DNA from: Paracoccaceae bacterium
Lineage (GTDB): Bacteria; Pseudomonadota; Alphaproteobacteria; Rhodobacterales; Rhodobacteraceae
Reading direction: 5' to 3'
DNA: 59,279 nt
Assembly: GCA_026707935.1 (NCBI GenBank)
Contig: JAPOVX010000357.1
Location: 1-59,279 of the forward strand
Shown: one piece after another, positions 18,875 to 26,535 of the stretch
How the letters are laid out: each line of letters opens with the position of its first letter
How positions within the stretch are numbered: position 1 is the first letter of the stretch
The notes under the pieces: generated by a model
Database searches by the model: none
Told to the model about the DNA's origin: nothing
What the model saw: the letters and a program-made list of their open reading frames with translations, nothing else
Program-made: the position numbers and the translations under genes

Positions 18875-18933
18875 TGGTGGTCGTCCTCGTGTTTCAGAAG
18901 CTGAAAGGTGCACCGGGATTCAGAGAGGCGAGA

Positions 18934-19332
18934 ATGACAATGAAGATGACGGCGCCCGCCAGACCGATCAGAAAAGACATGCGGGAATCGCTGTTGCACT
19001 TCGACAAAACCATGGCTAATCGGCACCGCGCGATGGTGAGCGATGGTCCCGGCCACCCGGCCCTAGCCCATCGGATCGACCTTCTGGAGGAACGGATGGA
19101 CATGGAACCCGCTGAAATCGAGGCGGCCGCGGAACGGCTTCGCGCCATGGTCAAACGCGAAGGCGCCGTGCAACAGCTCCGGATAGACATGGTCAAACGT
19201 GATGATGCCATGAAGCGTTTTCGAACGGATGCAGCAAAACGCAACGCAGCCAATACCCGTTGGATGATTGGCGCCATCGCCGCAACCATCATGATCATCC
19301 TCGGCGGCATCAGCCTAATCGTCGGAGGATAG
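18934..19332 (+). CDS. Small coiled-coil protein with C-terminal membrane anchor
   Basis: A 132-residue protein: charged helices with periodic Met/Lys/Arg (about residues 30-105) followed by one membrane segment (WMIGAIAATIMIILGGISLIVGG) at the very C-terminus. The layout equals that of the protein at 29733-30173. It starts at ATG 18934 (GAGAGGCGAG upstream); later ATGs are possible. It diverges from the reductase gene. No function known. Confidence 0.5.
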   Translation: MTMKMTAPARPIRKDMRESLLHFDKTMANRHRAMVSDGPGHPALAHRIDLLEERMDMEPAEIEAAAERLRAMVKREGAVQQLRIDMVKRDDAMKRFRTDAAKRNAANTRWMIGAIAATIMIILGGISLIVGG

Positions 19333-19408
19333 TCGCCAGCTGCTTCAAATCCCCCTGAAGCCGAACGGATCGCCCGATCGCGCCGGAAACACGGGGCAGG
19401 GGCAACGA

Positions 19409-19949
19409 TTACGCTTTTCCGAGGCATGGCGTTTCCGGAGTCGACTGCTTTTCCCCCGTCGAGGTCGTCAACGCCCGCAATTCGTGCAGGGCCTGCTGAT
19501 GCCCCTGTACGGCGGCCAGGAGAAACCATCTCATGACTTCGTGCGGGTCGCGCGAGAAGCCGGTCCCGCTTGCAAACATGGTGCCCAGGGGAAAACTGCG
19601 CGGGAGCATAGCCCCGTCCCGCGGACAGTCGGAACCACTGGAAGGCATAGCCACCAGGATCCTCCCTGACCGACGGCCTCGCCCATGCAATGTATGCAGC
19701 CAAGCACGTAAGCAGCCCGTGATTCTCCCTTGGCCGCGGCCGCGAGGTACAAGGCAAACGCCTCGCCCGGATTTGCCTCGATACCTTCGCCCTTGTGGTA
19801 CATTGTACCGGTCCGTACCCGCGTCGCGCTCCTGACCGAAAAGCCTTGAGCGCGGTTCCGTAAACCCCCGCGAGATGAACAGCAACGCCACGGGCATGCT
19901 CGTTTTCAAGTCCGCAGCACGGCATCAGAACGACATTCGCCACGGTCAC
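19409..19949 (-). pseudogene. Sel1-like repeat protein broken by several frameshifts
   Basis: No single frame is intact, but all three frames in order give Sel1 repeats: TALKAFRSGARRGYGPVQ, then (next frame) MYHKGEGIEANPGEAFALYL plus AAAKGESRAAYVLGCIH, then (first frame again) GGYAFQWFRLSAGRGYAPAQ, then (third frame) LGTMFASGTGFSRDPHEVM plus WFLLAAVQGHQQALHEL. At least three indels are needed to join them. The presumed GTG start (19949) overlaps the prepilin-peptidase stop, so it was the last gene of the pil operon. Sel1 proteins are helical adaptors. Confidence 0.6.
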
Positions 19950-20407
19950 CAGAAACCTCCGGACACGTCATCGCGCGCAACAAACGCCATCACGGCAGCA
20001 AGAAGAGCAGGGGGCGCGAGCGGAAAACGGGACCTGAACAGTGCGCGCCGCCGGCGCCAGCCATAGACCACGGCCACCGAAAAACCCACCACAGCCAGCA
20101 ATCCGGCAAACAGCAGGAGATTCCGTGCGCCCAGGAACAGGCAGACTGGCAGGAGGAACCAGTCGCCTGCACCCGGACGGCGGCAAAGACCCAACCGCAC
20201 CACAAGGCCCAGCGTCCCGACAACCCCGCCCGCCGCAAGGACACCACCAAGAACGGTCGCAGCACCGTCCTCCATCGCAACCACCACGATGCCTGCCATC
20301 AGAAGCACCGCCAGGGACATGTAATCGATCTGGTATTGGCGGCAGTCCACCCATGCGACCCGCACTGCCGCAACAACCAGAACAACATGGGCGATCACGA
20401 AAATCAT
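19946..20407 (-). CDS. Small A24-family prepilin peptidase (PilU-like)
   Basis: An integral membrane aspartic protease that would cut the leader peptides of the pilins encoded upstream. Hydrophobic throughout (about four to six helices). The two catalytic aspartates are visible in AWVDCRQYQIDY and GAGDWF (the GxGD motif). At 153 residues it is the short form without the N-methylase domain. ATG 20407 overlaps the previous stop (ATGA). It sits where PilU sits in IncI plasmids, near the end of the pil operon. Confidence 0.82.
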   Translation of the reverse strand: MIFVIAHVVLVVAAVRVAWVDCRQYQIDYMSLAVLLMAGIVVVAMEDGAATVLGGVLAAGGVVGTLGLVVRLGLCRRPGAGDWFLLPVCLFLGARNLLLFAGLLAVVGFSVAVVYGWRRRRALFRSRFPLAPPALLAAVMAFVARDDVSGGFW

Positions 20408-20730
20408 CGTTCCGCTTCCGCAAAGGTGCCAACAAGCTCCCGGCACCAGGCATCAGGAAGCACCGGTTCGCAGCGTGAAACGGGCGGGCGCGCCAACCAG
20501 GCGGCACCGGGATCGCGTTCAGCCAGGGACAACAATTCCCGCTGGATCCTGATCACGCCTTCCAGTGACGAGACTCGATCTTCCAGGATCGCCGCCAGTT
20601 CCGGAAATCCGGTCGGTTCCCGAAAATCGGGAACCGTATCCGCAAGTCCGGGATGACCGGGACCGCCAACCGTCCCGGCCAAGGCCTGTGGCGCGACCAC
20701 AAGCAGGACAGTTGTCAGCAGCCGGTACAT
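20404..20730 (-). CDS. Small exported protein in the pil operon
   Basis: A 108-residue protein with a signal peptide (MYRLLTTVLLVVAPQALA) and a mature part with a predicted helix (ELAAILEDRVSSLEGVIRIQ) and two cysteines near the C-terminus (SRCEPVLPDAWCREL) that could form a disulfide. It overlaps the gene before it by 16 bases and the peptidase by 4. No family recognised; a periplasmic pilus-assembly accessory is likely from position. Confidence 0.7.
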   Translation of the reverse strand: MYRLLTTVLLVVAPQALAGTVGGPGHPGLADTVPDFREPTGFPELAAILEDRVSSLEGVIRIQRELLSLAERDPGAAWLARPPVSRCEPVLPDAWCRELVGTFAEAER

Positions 20731-21797
20731 GAGGTCGTCGCCACCCGGTCGGCAATCACGCTGTCAGCCTCGAGGGTCCCATCTATGTCAATGTGCGTCA
20801 GAGCCACGGAGTCAAGCGACAGGGACGTGGCGGACAGCGTATCACCGATCACCATCGTCGTGATTTCCGCCGTACCGTTAACCGTGAGCGTGGCAACTTC
20901 TGCCTCGGTAATGGTCGCCTCCGGCGCTGCAAGCATATCAGCCACGAGCGACGAAACGGTCAGTTCGCCCTCGATACGTGCCGAATCAGCTGTAAGCGTC
21001 TCCTCGATTTCCAGGGCACCTGCGATATTCAGGCTGTCCGCCATGAATTCTCCGGAGACGGTGACATCACCTATTATGTCGAGCCCGCCATCAGCCTCGA
21101 TCGAGCCTATACCGACGATATCATGCCCGTTCATTTCGAGCGGCGCCTCCAGACGATTGAGCTCAGGCCTGCCGGGAACCGGCAGACGGTGCAGATACGG
21201 CGAGACATGTAACAGGTTGCTGACCTGCCTCACCGCGCCAAGTTCGCCGGTGAACCCAACGCCCGCGAAGCCGGAGATCTCGGTCAGATCATAGGCGAAA
21301 GCCCAGCCACGGAGCTCGTTCGGGGTATGGGCATCGACACGCCCCACCAGCCGCGTTTCGCGGCCAGGCTGCGGAACATGCCGCACACTGCCTCCCGGTG
21401 GGCTGTCGGTCAGCAAAACGACATTGAGGTCACCGCCGGCAGGCGCATGCAGAAAAACCCGGACCTGCTGATGCAGCGCAGTGGTCGGCACCCTATCCTG
21501 CGAAACGGATCCTGCAGCGATCAGATTCGTCCAACCATGCTCCTCGATCCGGTCGGACGTTGCCGCAACACGCGGTTGCAGAAACGCATACTCCGCCTCG
21601 GCCCAGGCAGCCACGTCGTCGGCCAGCCGCGACAGCTGTCCTGCCGCGGTCTGTACTGCATTCCGCGACACGAAATCAGTTGCGATTCGCGCAGCTCCCG
21701 CGATGACCACCGACAACACGGCCAGAGCCAGTGTCATGTCGACCAGGCCGGCTCCACGCCGCCGTCGGACAGGAATCAGGGACGGCATCCGGAACAT
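20715..21797 (-). CDS. PilV-like minor pilin, second copy (repetitive beta-rich tail)
   Basis: A 360-residue protein with a type IV prepilin start: basic leader RRRRG, then AGLVDMTLALAVLSVVIAG (Asp instead of Glu at +5). The middle (about 40-210) carries pilin-like sequence. The last 150 residues consist of short degenerate repeats (GSIEADGGLDIIGDVTVSG, LNIAGALEIEETLTADS and so on), typical of a beta-helix or stacked beta-strands. It ends in SCTGC. In IncI plasmids PilV is the adhesin minor pilin at the pilus tip. Tandem with 21776-22747. AGGTAGG precedes ATG 21797. Confidence 0.72.
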   Translation of the reverse strand: MFRMPSLIPVRRRRGAGLVDMTLALAVLSVVIAGAARIATDFVSRNAVQTAAGQLSRLADDVAAWAEAEYAFLQPRVAATSDRIEEHGWTNLIAAGSVSQDRVPTTALHQQVRVFLHAPAGGDLNVVLLTDSPPGGSVRHVPQPGRETRLVGRVDAHTPNELRGWAFAYDLTEISGFAGVGFTGELGAVRQVSNLLHVSPYLHRLPVPGRPELNRLEAPLEMNGHDIVGIGSIEADGGLDIIGDVTVSGEFMADSLNIAGALEIEETLTADSARIEGELTVSSLVADMLAAPEATITEAEVATLTVNGTAEITTMVIGDTLSATSLSLDSVALTHIDIDGTLEADSVIADRVATTSCTGC

Positions 21798-22747
21798 TGT
21801 ATACCTACCTGTAATGGGCCGGTCACCAGGTTCGTGGTTCGCGCGGAACCTGTCGTCACCGCACGGATCCCGGCAGCTGCAAGATCGATATCCACGCCCT
21901 CATCCGGAACCAGGACATCAGCGGAAACGGCCCCGTCGCCGGTCAGGGCCGCGGCGGTCAGGGTGTCGCCTATGAAATCTCCGCCTACGGCCAGACGCCC
22001 GGTTCGGACCGAAGCACGTGTCGTTCCATCCGCCATCACCAGCCTCACCGGGGTCGGCATACCCATCGGTTGTGCAATGACCGCTGCGGTCGTGGTCAGT
22101 GTGCCGCCAGTCGATCCACCCCTGGCTCTCACGGCATTGGATCCGGTCGGACGAATAATCCCAGCCGTCCCGAGCACCCGGGCGTCTGCCCAAATGCCGG
22201 TGGTTGCTTCAATGGCACCGGCACCCGTGACAGACGGGAGTTCCATCCCTGCCTGCATGTCCGGTGACGCCCGCAGCACCAGTTCAGGACGCGGTAACGG
22301 AACCGCGTCCACGGTCAATGTCAGTTCGGTGATTATCCGGTCCGGCTCACCGGCGGCAGGATCGATACCCAACCATTCGCCGAGACGGGCCTGGAAATGA
22401 GGCACTGCACGAGGTGGCATGCCTGACCAATCGATCACCAGTTCGTCGGGACCGCCGACGATCTCCCTGTGCGTCAGTGCGACATCCTGACGGTCAAGCA
22501 GATGCGGCAACGCATTCGGCGGTGCAAACGGGTTTGCATCGAGTATCGCTGCCGCGGTTGCCCAACTCCGCACGATCTCCGCCGCTGCTGTGGCGCGCAC
22601 ATTCATTTGGGATCGGGACAATTCCTCGACAATCCGGTCCATGGCCACCGCGGTCACCAGCAGCACGACCACGGTTGACGCCAGGCCCACACCACGTCGG
22701 CGGAACAGGTGGTTACCGAAAGGTAAGGACCACATCATCACTGTCAT
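21776..22747 (-). CDS. PilV-like minor pilin, first copy
   Basis: A 324-residue prepilin-like protein from ATG 22747 (CGGAG six bases upstream decides the start). Leader ...RRRG, then VGLASTVVVLLVTAVAMDR as hydrophobic stalk; position +5 is Ser, so the usual acidic residue is missing. The C-terminal third is low-complexity, Thr/Gly/Ala-rich with beta repeats (GRLAVGGDFIGDTLTAAALTG by position) and ends QCSGCRP, a C-x-G-C motif shared with the next gene. It overlaps pilS by 35 bases and its sister by 22. Likely a pilus-tip adhesin or initiator. Confidence 0.7.
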   Translation of the reverse strand: MTVMMWSLPFGNHLFRRRGVGLASTVVVLLVTAVAMDRIVEELSRSQMNVRATAAAEIVRSWATAAAILDANPFAPPNALPHLLDRQDVALTHREIVGGPDELVIDWSGMPPRAVPHFQARLGEWLGIDPAAGEPDRIITELTLTVDAVPLPRPELVLRASPDMQAGMELPSVTGAGAIEATTGIWADARVLGTAGIIRPTGSNAVRARGGSTGGTLTTTAAVIAQPMGMPTPVRLVMADGTTRASVRTGRLAVGGDFIGDTLTAAALTGDGAVSADVLVPDEGVDIDLAAAGIRAVTTGSARTTNLVTGPLQVGIQCSGCRP

Positions 22748-23285
22748 CGCAGGCTCCGGAAATGTCCGCCACAGTGGCCGGCATCGTGAGCGTGGCCCCA
22801 CCGATAGTGATTCCGGACAGTGACGATTCAGCGGCGTCCTGGTCTGCGTAGTTGGTGACCAGATCAAGGCAGTTGGCCTCCGTCATTTCTTCGATTTCGA
22901 TCGTGAACGTGTTGCCTGCTCCGGTCACCAGAACATTGTCGCCGAATGGCGTGTTGATCGAGATGACGGTGTTGCCCTCATCCAGGGCTGTACGACGACC
23001 TTTCGACGGGATCATCTTTGCGGCATCGAGAGTGGCAACCAGACTGCCGGTCCCGTAAGAGGCGCCGCCACGGTGCAGGTCCGATACAGCAGCGTAGATC
23101 TCGTTGACCATCTGGGACGTGGCCAGACGCTTTTGCCGGTTGTCGATGTTGTTGTAGGCAAGCACCGCTCCTGCTGCCACCACTGCGGCAAGGGTCAGAT
23201 ACAGCAGGAAATCGACCAGGCTCACACCCCGGTGACGTTTCCTGTTCGGAAGATGGCCGTACCACGGCACTCTTTGCGTCAGCAT
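22713..23285 (-). CDS. pilS: PilS-like major type IVb pilin
   Basis: A 190-residue prepilin. Long basic leader (MLTQRVPWYGHLPNRKRHRG) and cleavage before VSLVDFLLYLTLAAVVAAGA, the hydrophobic assembly helix, with Asp at +5. The mature part has the PilS pattern of an alpha-helix (NRQKRLATSQMVNEIYAAVS) and a C-terminal Cys pair (NCLDLV ... GACDDSDD) for the D-region loop. AAGGAG 8 bases before ATG 23285 favours this start over the upstream ATG 23309, which overlaps the pilR stop. Shorter and first of the three pilins, so probably the main subunit. Confidence 0.82.
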   Translation of the reverse strand: MLTQRVPWYGHLPNRKRHRGVSLVDFLLYLTLAAVVAAGAVLAYNNIDNRQKRLATSQMVNEIYAAVSDLHRGGASYGTGSLVATLDAAKMIPSKGRRTALDEGNTVISINTPFGDNVLVTGAGNTFTIEIEEMTEANCLDLVTNYADQDAAESSLSGITIGGATLTMPATVADISGACDDSDDVVLTFR

Positions 23286-23305
23286 TTTTGGTCTCCTTGC
23301 AACGG

Positions 23306-24337
23306 TCATGACACGAGTGAGGTCAGGTTCACGATCACCTGGGCTGCCCCTCCCAGGATCATCGCTGCCACGACCATGAGCCCCAGTCTCACGATCACCA
23401 CAGCCGCCTCGACGCGTTCCTGCAGACGCTCCAGCCAGGCATCGGCATAGCGGGCGTAGCGGGGAACCCAATCCGCTTGGCCGGCATAGGCCCTCAGAAC
23501 GGCATTCAACTCGGGATCGGGCCAGTTGTGCCCGGCATCCACCGCAGCTCTTCCGATGTCGGTCTGATCCGCACGCGCCGCGATCGCCAGGATACGGGAT
23601 CGCGAGTAGGGTGGCAGCGTATCGGCAAGGCGCAGCAACCAGGCCCGGGTGATCTCGTGGCCAACACGGGCATTCTCGATCAGCACGAAGGCAAAGCTTG
23701 CACCGGTGCGAAGCCGATACAGCGACCAGGGAGGAAAACGATCCAGCCAGACACGTCCGCGACCGGCATGATGGCGTTCCGCCCACTTGTACAATCCAAT
23801 TGTCCCAATGATGCCTGCGATCACCAAAACACCATGGTCGGCAACCCAGATCGAGGTCATGGCCACGAGCCGCGACGACGGGGGCCACTCGCTGATCGGC
23901 GCCAGTGTAGCCAGCGTCGGAAACAGGCGCACCCCAAGCAACCAGAATAGCATGAAGACCAGAATCAACAGGAACACCGGCCAGAGCAGGGCCTGCCTGA
24001 TCGCCCGGGCCACGCGTTCATCAACGCTGGTCATCCGTGCGGCGGCGGCAAAAATGCTGGCATCGGAGGCTTGGCCAAACCGGGAAAAAAGAAGAGCCTC
24101 GGCCTCCGGAACAATTTCCAGCACGGCCTCGGCAAAGCTGTCGGTACGCAGCGCGCTGCGCAGGTTCGCAAGAATCATCCTCAATCGCCGGGACCGGGCG
24201 GCCTCGATGTCGGAAACCAGCGCCAGCGCCCTGTTGAGCTCCATCCCGCTATCCAGAAGGTCCGCCGTCATCCGCCAGACGCGGGCCCGCACCGAACGGC
24301 GAAAACTCAGCCGGGAAATGAGCGATTCAAGCTGCAA
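23306..24337 (-). CDS. pilR: PilR/GspF-type inner-membrane pilus assembly protein
   Basis: A 343-residue platform protein with two GspF-like halves: cytoplasmic helices (about 15-115), a transmembrane pair (ALLWPVFLLILVFMLFWLLG and later GVLVIAGIIGTIGLYKWA), a second cytoplasmic domain (about 200-300) and a last membrane helix (VIVRLGLMVVAAMILGGAA). It would couple the PilQ ATPase to pilin extraction. TTG start at 24337, overlapping pilQ by 11 bases. Confidence 0.85.
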   Translation of the reverse strand: MQLESLISRLSFRRSVRARVWRMTADLLDSGMELNRALALVSDIEAARSRRLRMILANLRSALRTDSFAEAVLEIVPEAEALLFSRFGQASDASIFAAAARMTSVDERVARAIRQALLWPVFLLILVFMLFWLLGVRLFPTLATLAPISEWPPSSRLVAMTSIWVADHGVLVIAGIIGTIGLYKWAERHHAGRGRVWLDRFPPWSLYRLRTGASFAFVLIENARVGHEITRAWLLRLADTLPPYSRSRILAIAARADQTDIGRAAVDAGHNWPDPELNAVLRAYAGQADWVPRYARYADAWLERLQERVEAAVVIVRLGLMVVAAMILGGAAQVIVNLTSLVS

Positions 24338-25937
24338 GGGACTTCAACCAGTTACCGTAGCGAGACAGCTTGTCAGCAGATGCGACGCAGACATCCGCAC
24401 CGTTCTGCCGGGCATCGTGTGGCGCCACGAGACCTGCGTTGACCAGCAAGTTCAGCTTGTGGCCCACATACAGGCCTTCGAGCCCTCCGTTCTCCGCCGA
24501 CCCGGTCCAATGACGCCAGGCAGCGACCGCGTCGTTTCTCCTTACACATCTCAGGTACTCATCATCGGGCACGAGAGTCTCGGCCACCGCAATCATCCGC
24601 CGGTACCCTGCCCAAGCCGAAGAAATATCTTCATCACGGCCTGCGCGGCACTTGTCGCAACCGTCACTGTTACGGTCGCGGAAAGCCTTTCCGTCCCCGA
24701 CCGGTCGTGCGCAGTGGCAGAGCAAGGGGACCAGGCACTGACGCATCAGCAGGGTGATGGAGCCGGGCTTCGCCAGTTCCGCCGGTTCGATGCCCATGTC
24801 GATCATCCTGAAAAGGATGGAATTCACCGACCCAATGTGAACCGTGGTCCAGACCTGGTGCCCTGTTTCGATGAACTGGATCATCTGGCGGGCACCCTCG
24901 GCATCCCGGACTTCCGACACGATACCGACATGGGGATTGATACGGACAAAATGCATCAATGCGGCCCGATAGGCGGCTGTGCGCTCTTCAGCGGTACCGG
25001 CGGACGGAATCGGAATCTGGATGACGCCGCTGCGCCGGATGCGGGTCTCGACCGGATCTTCCACGGTGACGACCGAAATCTGCCCGTCGAGATCGTCGTA
25101 CAGCCGTTCGACGGACCGGATAATCGTCGTGGACTTGCCGTGCCCGGTCTCACCTCCGAGGATCACAGCTCCCTTCAGCCGGCCACGGGCATAGCGAAGG
25201 TCCTCCATCACAAGCGGGTCAAACCCGAGGTCCTCGAGACTCCGGACGTCGCGGGCATCGCTGTAGACAATCCGCAACACCATGTGTTCCTGCGTGCCCG
25301 CCGCCCCTTCGTGATAACCTTTCTGCCCGCGGATTTTGGCGATCCTCGCGGGCATGGAAATCTTGCCGGGGGTTATCGAAAAACTCTGGAATTCGTTTTG
25401 CTGCTTGGTCGTATGCCCACTGCCTTCGTCCCGGGCATCGAAGAGGTAGGCAATGATGGTGCGCCCGTCGCTTACCGAAATGGTCTCGCGGTAATCGATT
25501 TCCCTGCCGGCAACGGCGAGACGAACGTCGGTCCGGTGCAAGCGCTGAATGATCTTGAGATCCGAAGCATGCATGTCAGCGGCATCATGCAGCAGGCGCA
25601 AGGCCACCCGTGCATGGGCCGTGTCACCGTCTCCGGCGCCGATGTCAGCGTCACGCTCCATTTGATGATAGACGGCAGCAATCTGCTCGGCCGGAATTTG
25701 CTCGACTTCCGGCTGAACACCGAACTCCCCGATCAGGTATTGTTGCACCTCCTCGACCAATGGGTCGAAGCCCTTGCCGGTCCGGACGAGCACCCTCCCC
25801 GAGGTCCAGGCTGCACAAAGCTCGCGTTGCCGCTCGGGAAGCTCAAGCAGGCCGTCGTTCCGGACCGGAAATTTTCGGCCCTTCAGGAAAGGCACCGCGG
25901 CCAACGCCCGCGCGACACCTGCCCGCTCATTCGACAC
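24327..25937 (-). CDS. pilQ: PilQ-type pilus assembly ATPase (GspE/VirB11 superfamily)
   Basis: A 536-residue secretion ATPase that would power pilin polymerisation. Walker A is GGETGHGKST (261-270), the Asp box is VVTVEDPVETRI, the Walker B region is VSEVRDAEGARQMIQF and the His box is TGHQVWTTVHIG. Four cysteines after the core (LLCHCARP ... DGCDKCRAG) probably bind zinc, as in GspE/PilB. In IncI plasmids this role is called PilQ, not to be confused with the PilQ secretin. GTG start 25937, overlapping pilP by 11 bases. Confidence 0.9.
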   Translation of the reverse strand: MSNERAGVARALAAVPFLKGRKFPVRNDGLLELPERQRELCAAWTSGRVLVRTGKGFDPLVEEVQQYLIGEFGVQPEVEQIPAEQIAAVYHQMERDADIGAGDGDTAHARVALRLLHDAADMHASDLKIIQRLHRTDVRLAVAGREIDYRETISVSDGRTIIAYLFDARDEGSGHTTKQQNEFQSFSITPGKISMPARIAKIRGQKGYHEGAAGTQEHMVLRIVYSDARDVRSLEDLGFDPLVMEDLRYARGRLKGAVILGGETGHGKSTTIIRSVERLYDDLDGQISVVTVEDPVETRIRRSGVIQIPIPSAGTAEERTAAYRAALMHFVRINPHVGIVSEVRDAEGARQMIQFIETGHQVWTTVHIGSVNSILFRMIDMGIEPAELAKPGSITLLMRQCLVPLLCHCARPVGDGKAFRDRNSDGCDKCRAGRDEDISSAWAGYRRMIAVAETLVPDDEYLRCVRRNDAVAAWRHWTGSAENGGLEGLYVGHKLNLLVNAGLVAPHDARQNGADVCVASADKLSRYGNWLKSLAA

Positions 25938-26487
25938 GGCGCCGCTCCCCCTCGGATGTCGTCACCCAGACACCGGTCACAGCAATCTCGACCAGATGGC
26001 CCGTTTCCAGGACATCACCGGAACGAACCGTGCTAACGGAACCATTCACAGACAGCACGGCCTGCTGCGCACCGTCACCGCGGCGCACCAGCGCCACCAG
26101 ACCGATCGACGCCTCCGGCTCCAGCTGTTTCGGTGACGCCAGGGTCGTGACGGGTGTCTTGGCCGGCTGAGCGGCGGATGGCACGGGTTCCGGCGTCCTT
26201 ATTTGTTCTATACGCTCACTGAACAGACTTTCCAGAAGCTGGTTGTTTTCGTGGATTTCGAGAAGTTTCAGCTGCGATTCACGGCAGATCCGGAGCACAT
26301 GCTGCTCGATTGCAAGCATCGACAGGACATCGTCCGAATCCGCCAGAGTCGAATAGGCACCCTGCAACACACTAACAGGACAGAGAAAAGGCAGACCCTC
26401 CGGATCCTCACTCCCTGCCACTGCTGGCAGGAAGGACATTGCCAGGGCCACCATTGCGGCTGATCTGCGGCTGGACAAGGCAGGCAT
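25927..26487 (-). CDS. pilP: PilP-like periplasmic pilus assembly protein
   Basis: A 186-residue exported protein starting at ATG 26487 with a signal peptide (ALSSRRSAAMVALAMSFLP, cut near AVAGS). Residues about 35-90 include a helical segment with two cysteines (FLCPVSV, LRICRES), then a Pro/Ala linker and a C-terminal beta domain (VLSVNGSVSTVRSGDVLETG) as in PilP of IncI pili, which links the inner-membrane complex to the outer membrane. First gene of the operon; only 48 bases separate it from the divergent gene at 26536. Confidence 0.72.
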   Translation of the reverse strand: MPALSSRRSAAMVALAMSFLPAVAGSEDPEGLPFLCPVSVLQGAYSTLADSDDVLSMLAIEQHVLRICRESQLKLLEIHENNQLLESLFSERIEQIRTPEPVPSAAQPAKTPVTTLASPKQLEPEASIGLVALVRRGDGAQQAVLSVNGSVSTVRSGDVLETGHLVEIAVTGVWVTTSEGERRRVE

Positions 26488-26535
26488 CCGGCGACTATTG
26501 TCATTACCAGAACCAATGTCAATATACAGAAACAG

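Noticed and set aside
18894..19949. Minus-strand 351-codon frame as one gene
   Set aside because: It is only one of three frames needed to read a broken Sel1 gene, and its second half is the antisense of the small membrane protein at 18934.
20715..22747. Shufflon behind pilV
   Set aside because: No inverted sfx-type repeats and no Rci-type tyrosine recombinase were seen; the two pilV-like genes are complete and in tandem.
22713..23888. Longer pilS gene starting at 23888
   Set aside because: The first 200 codons are the antisense or alternate frame of pilR and have no pilin features; AAGGAG-ATG at 23285 marks the real start.
23787..26036. Plus-strand open frame of 749 codons across pilR, pilQ and pilP
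   Set aside because: It is the antisense of three well-recognised pilus genes, Arg/Pro-rich and without any domain; GC-rich DNA keeps such frames open.
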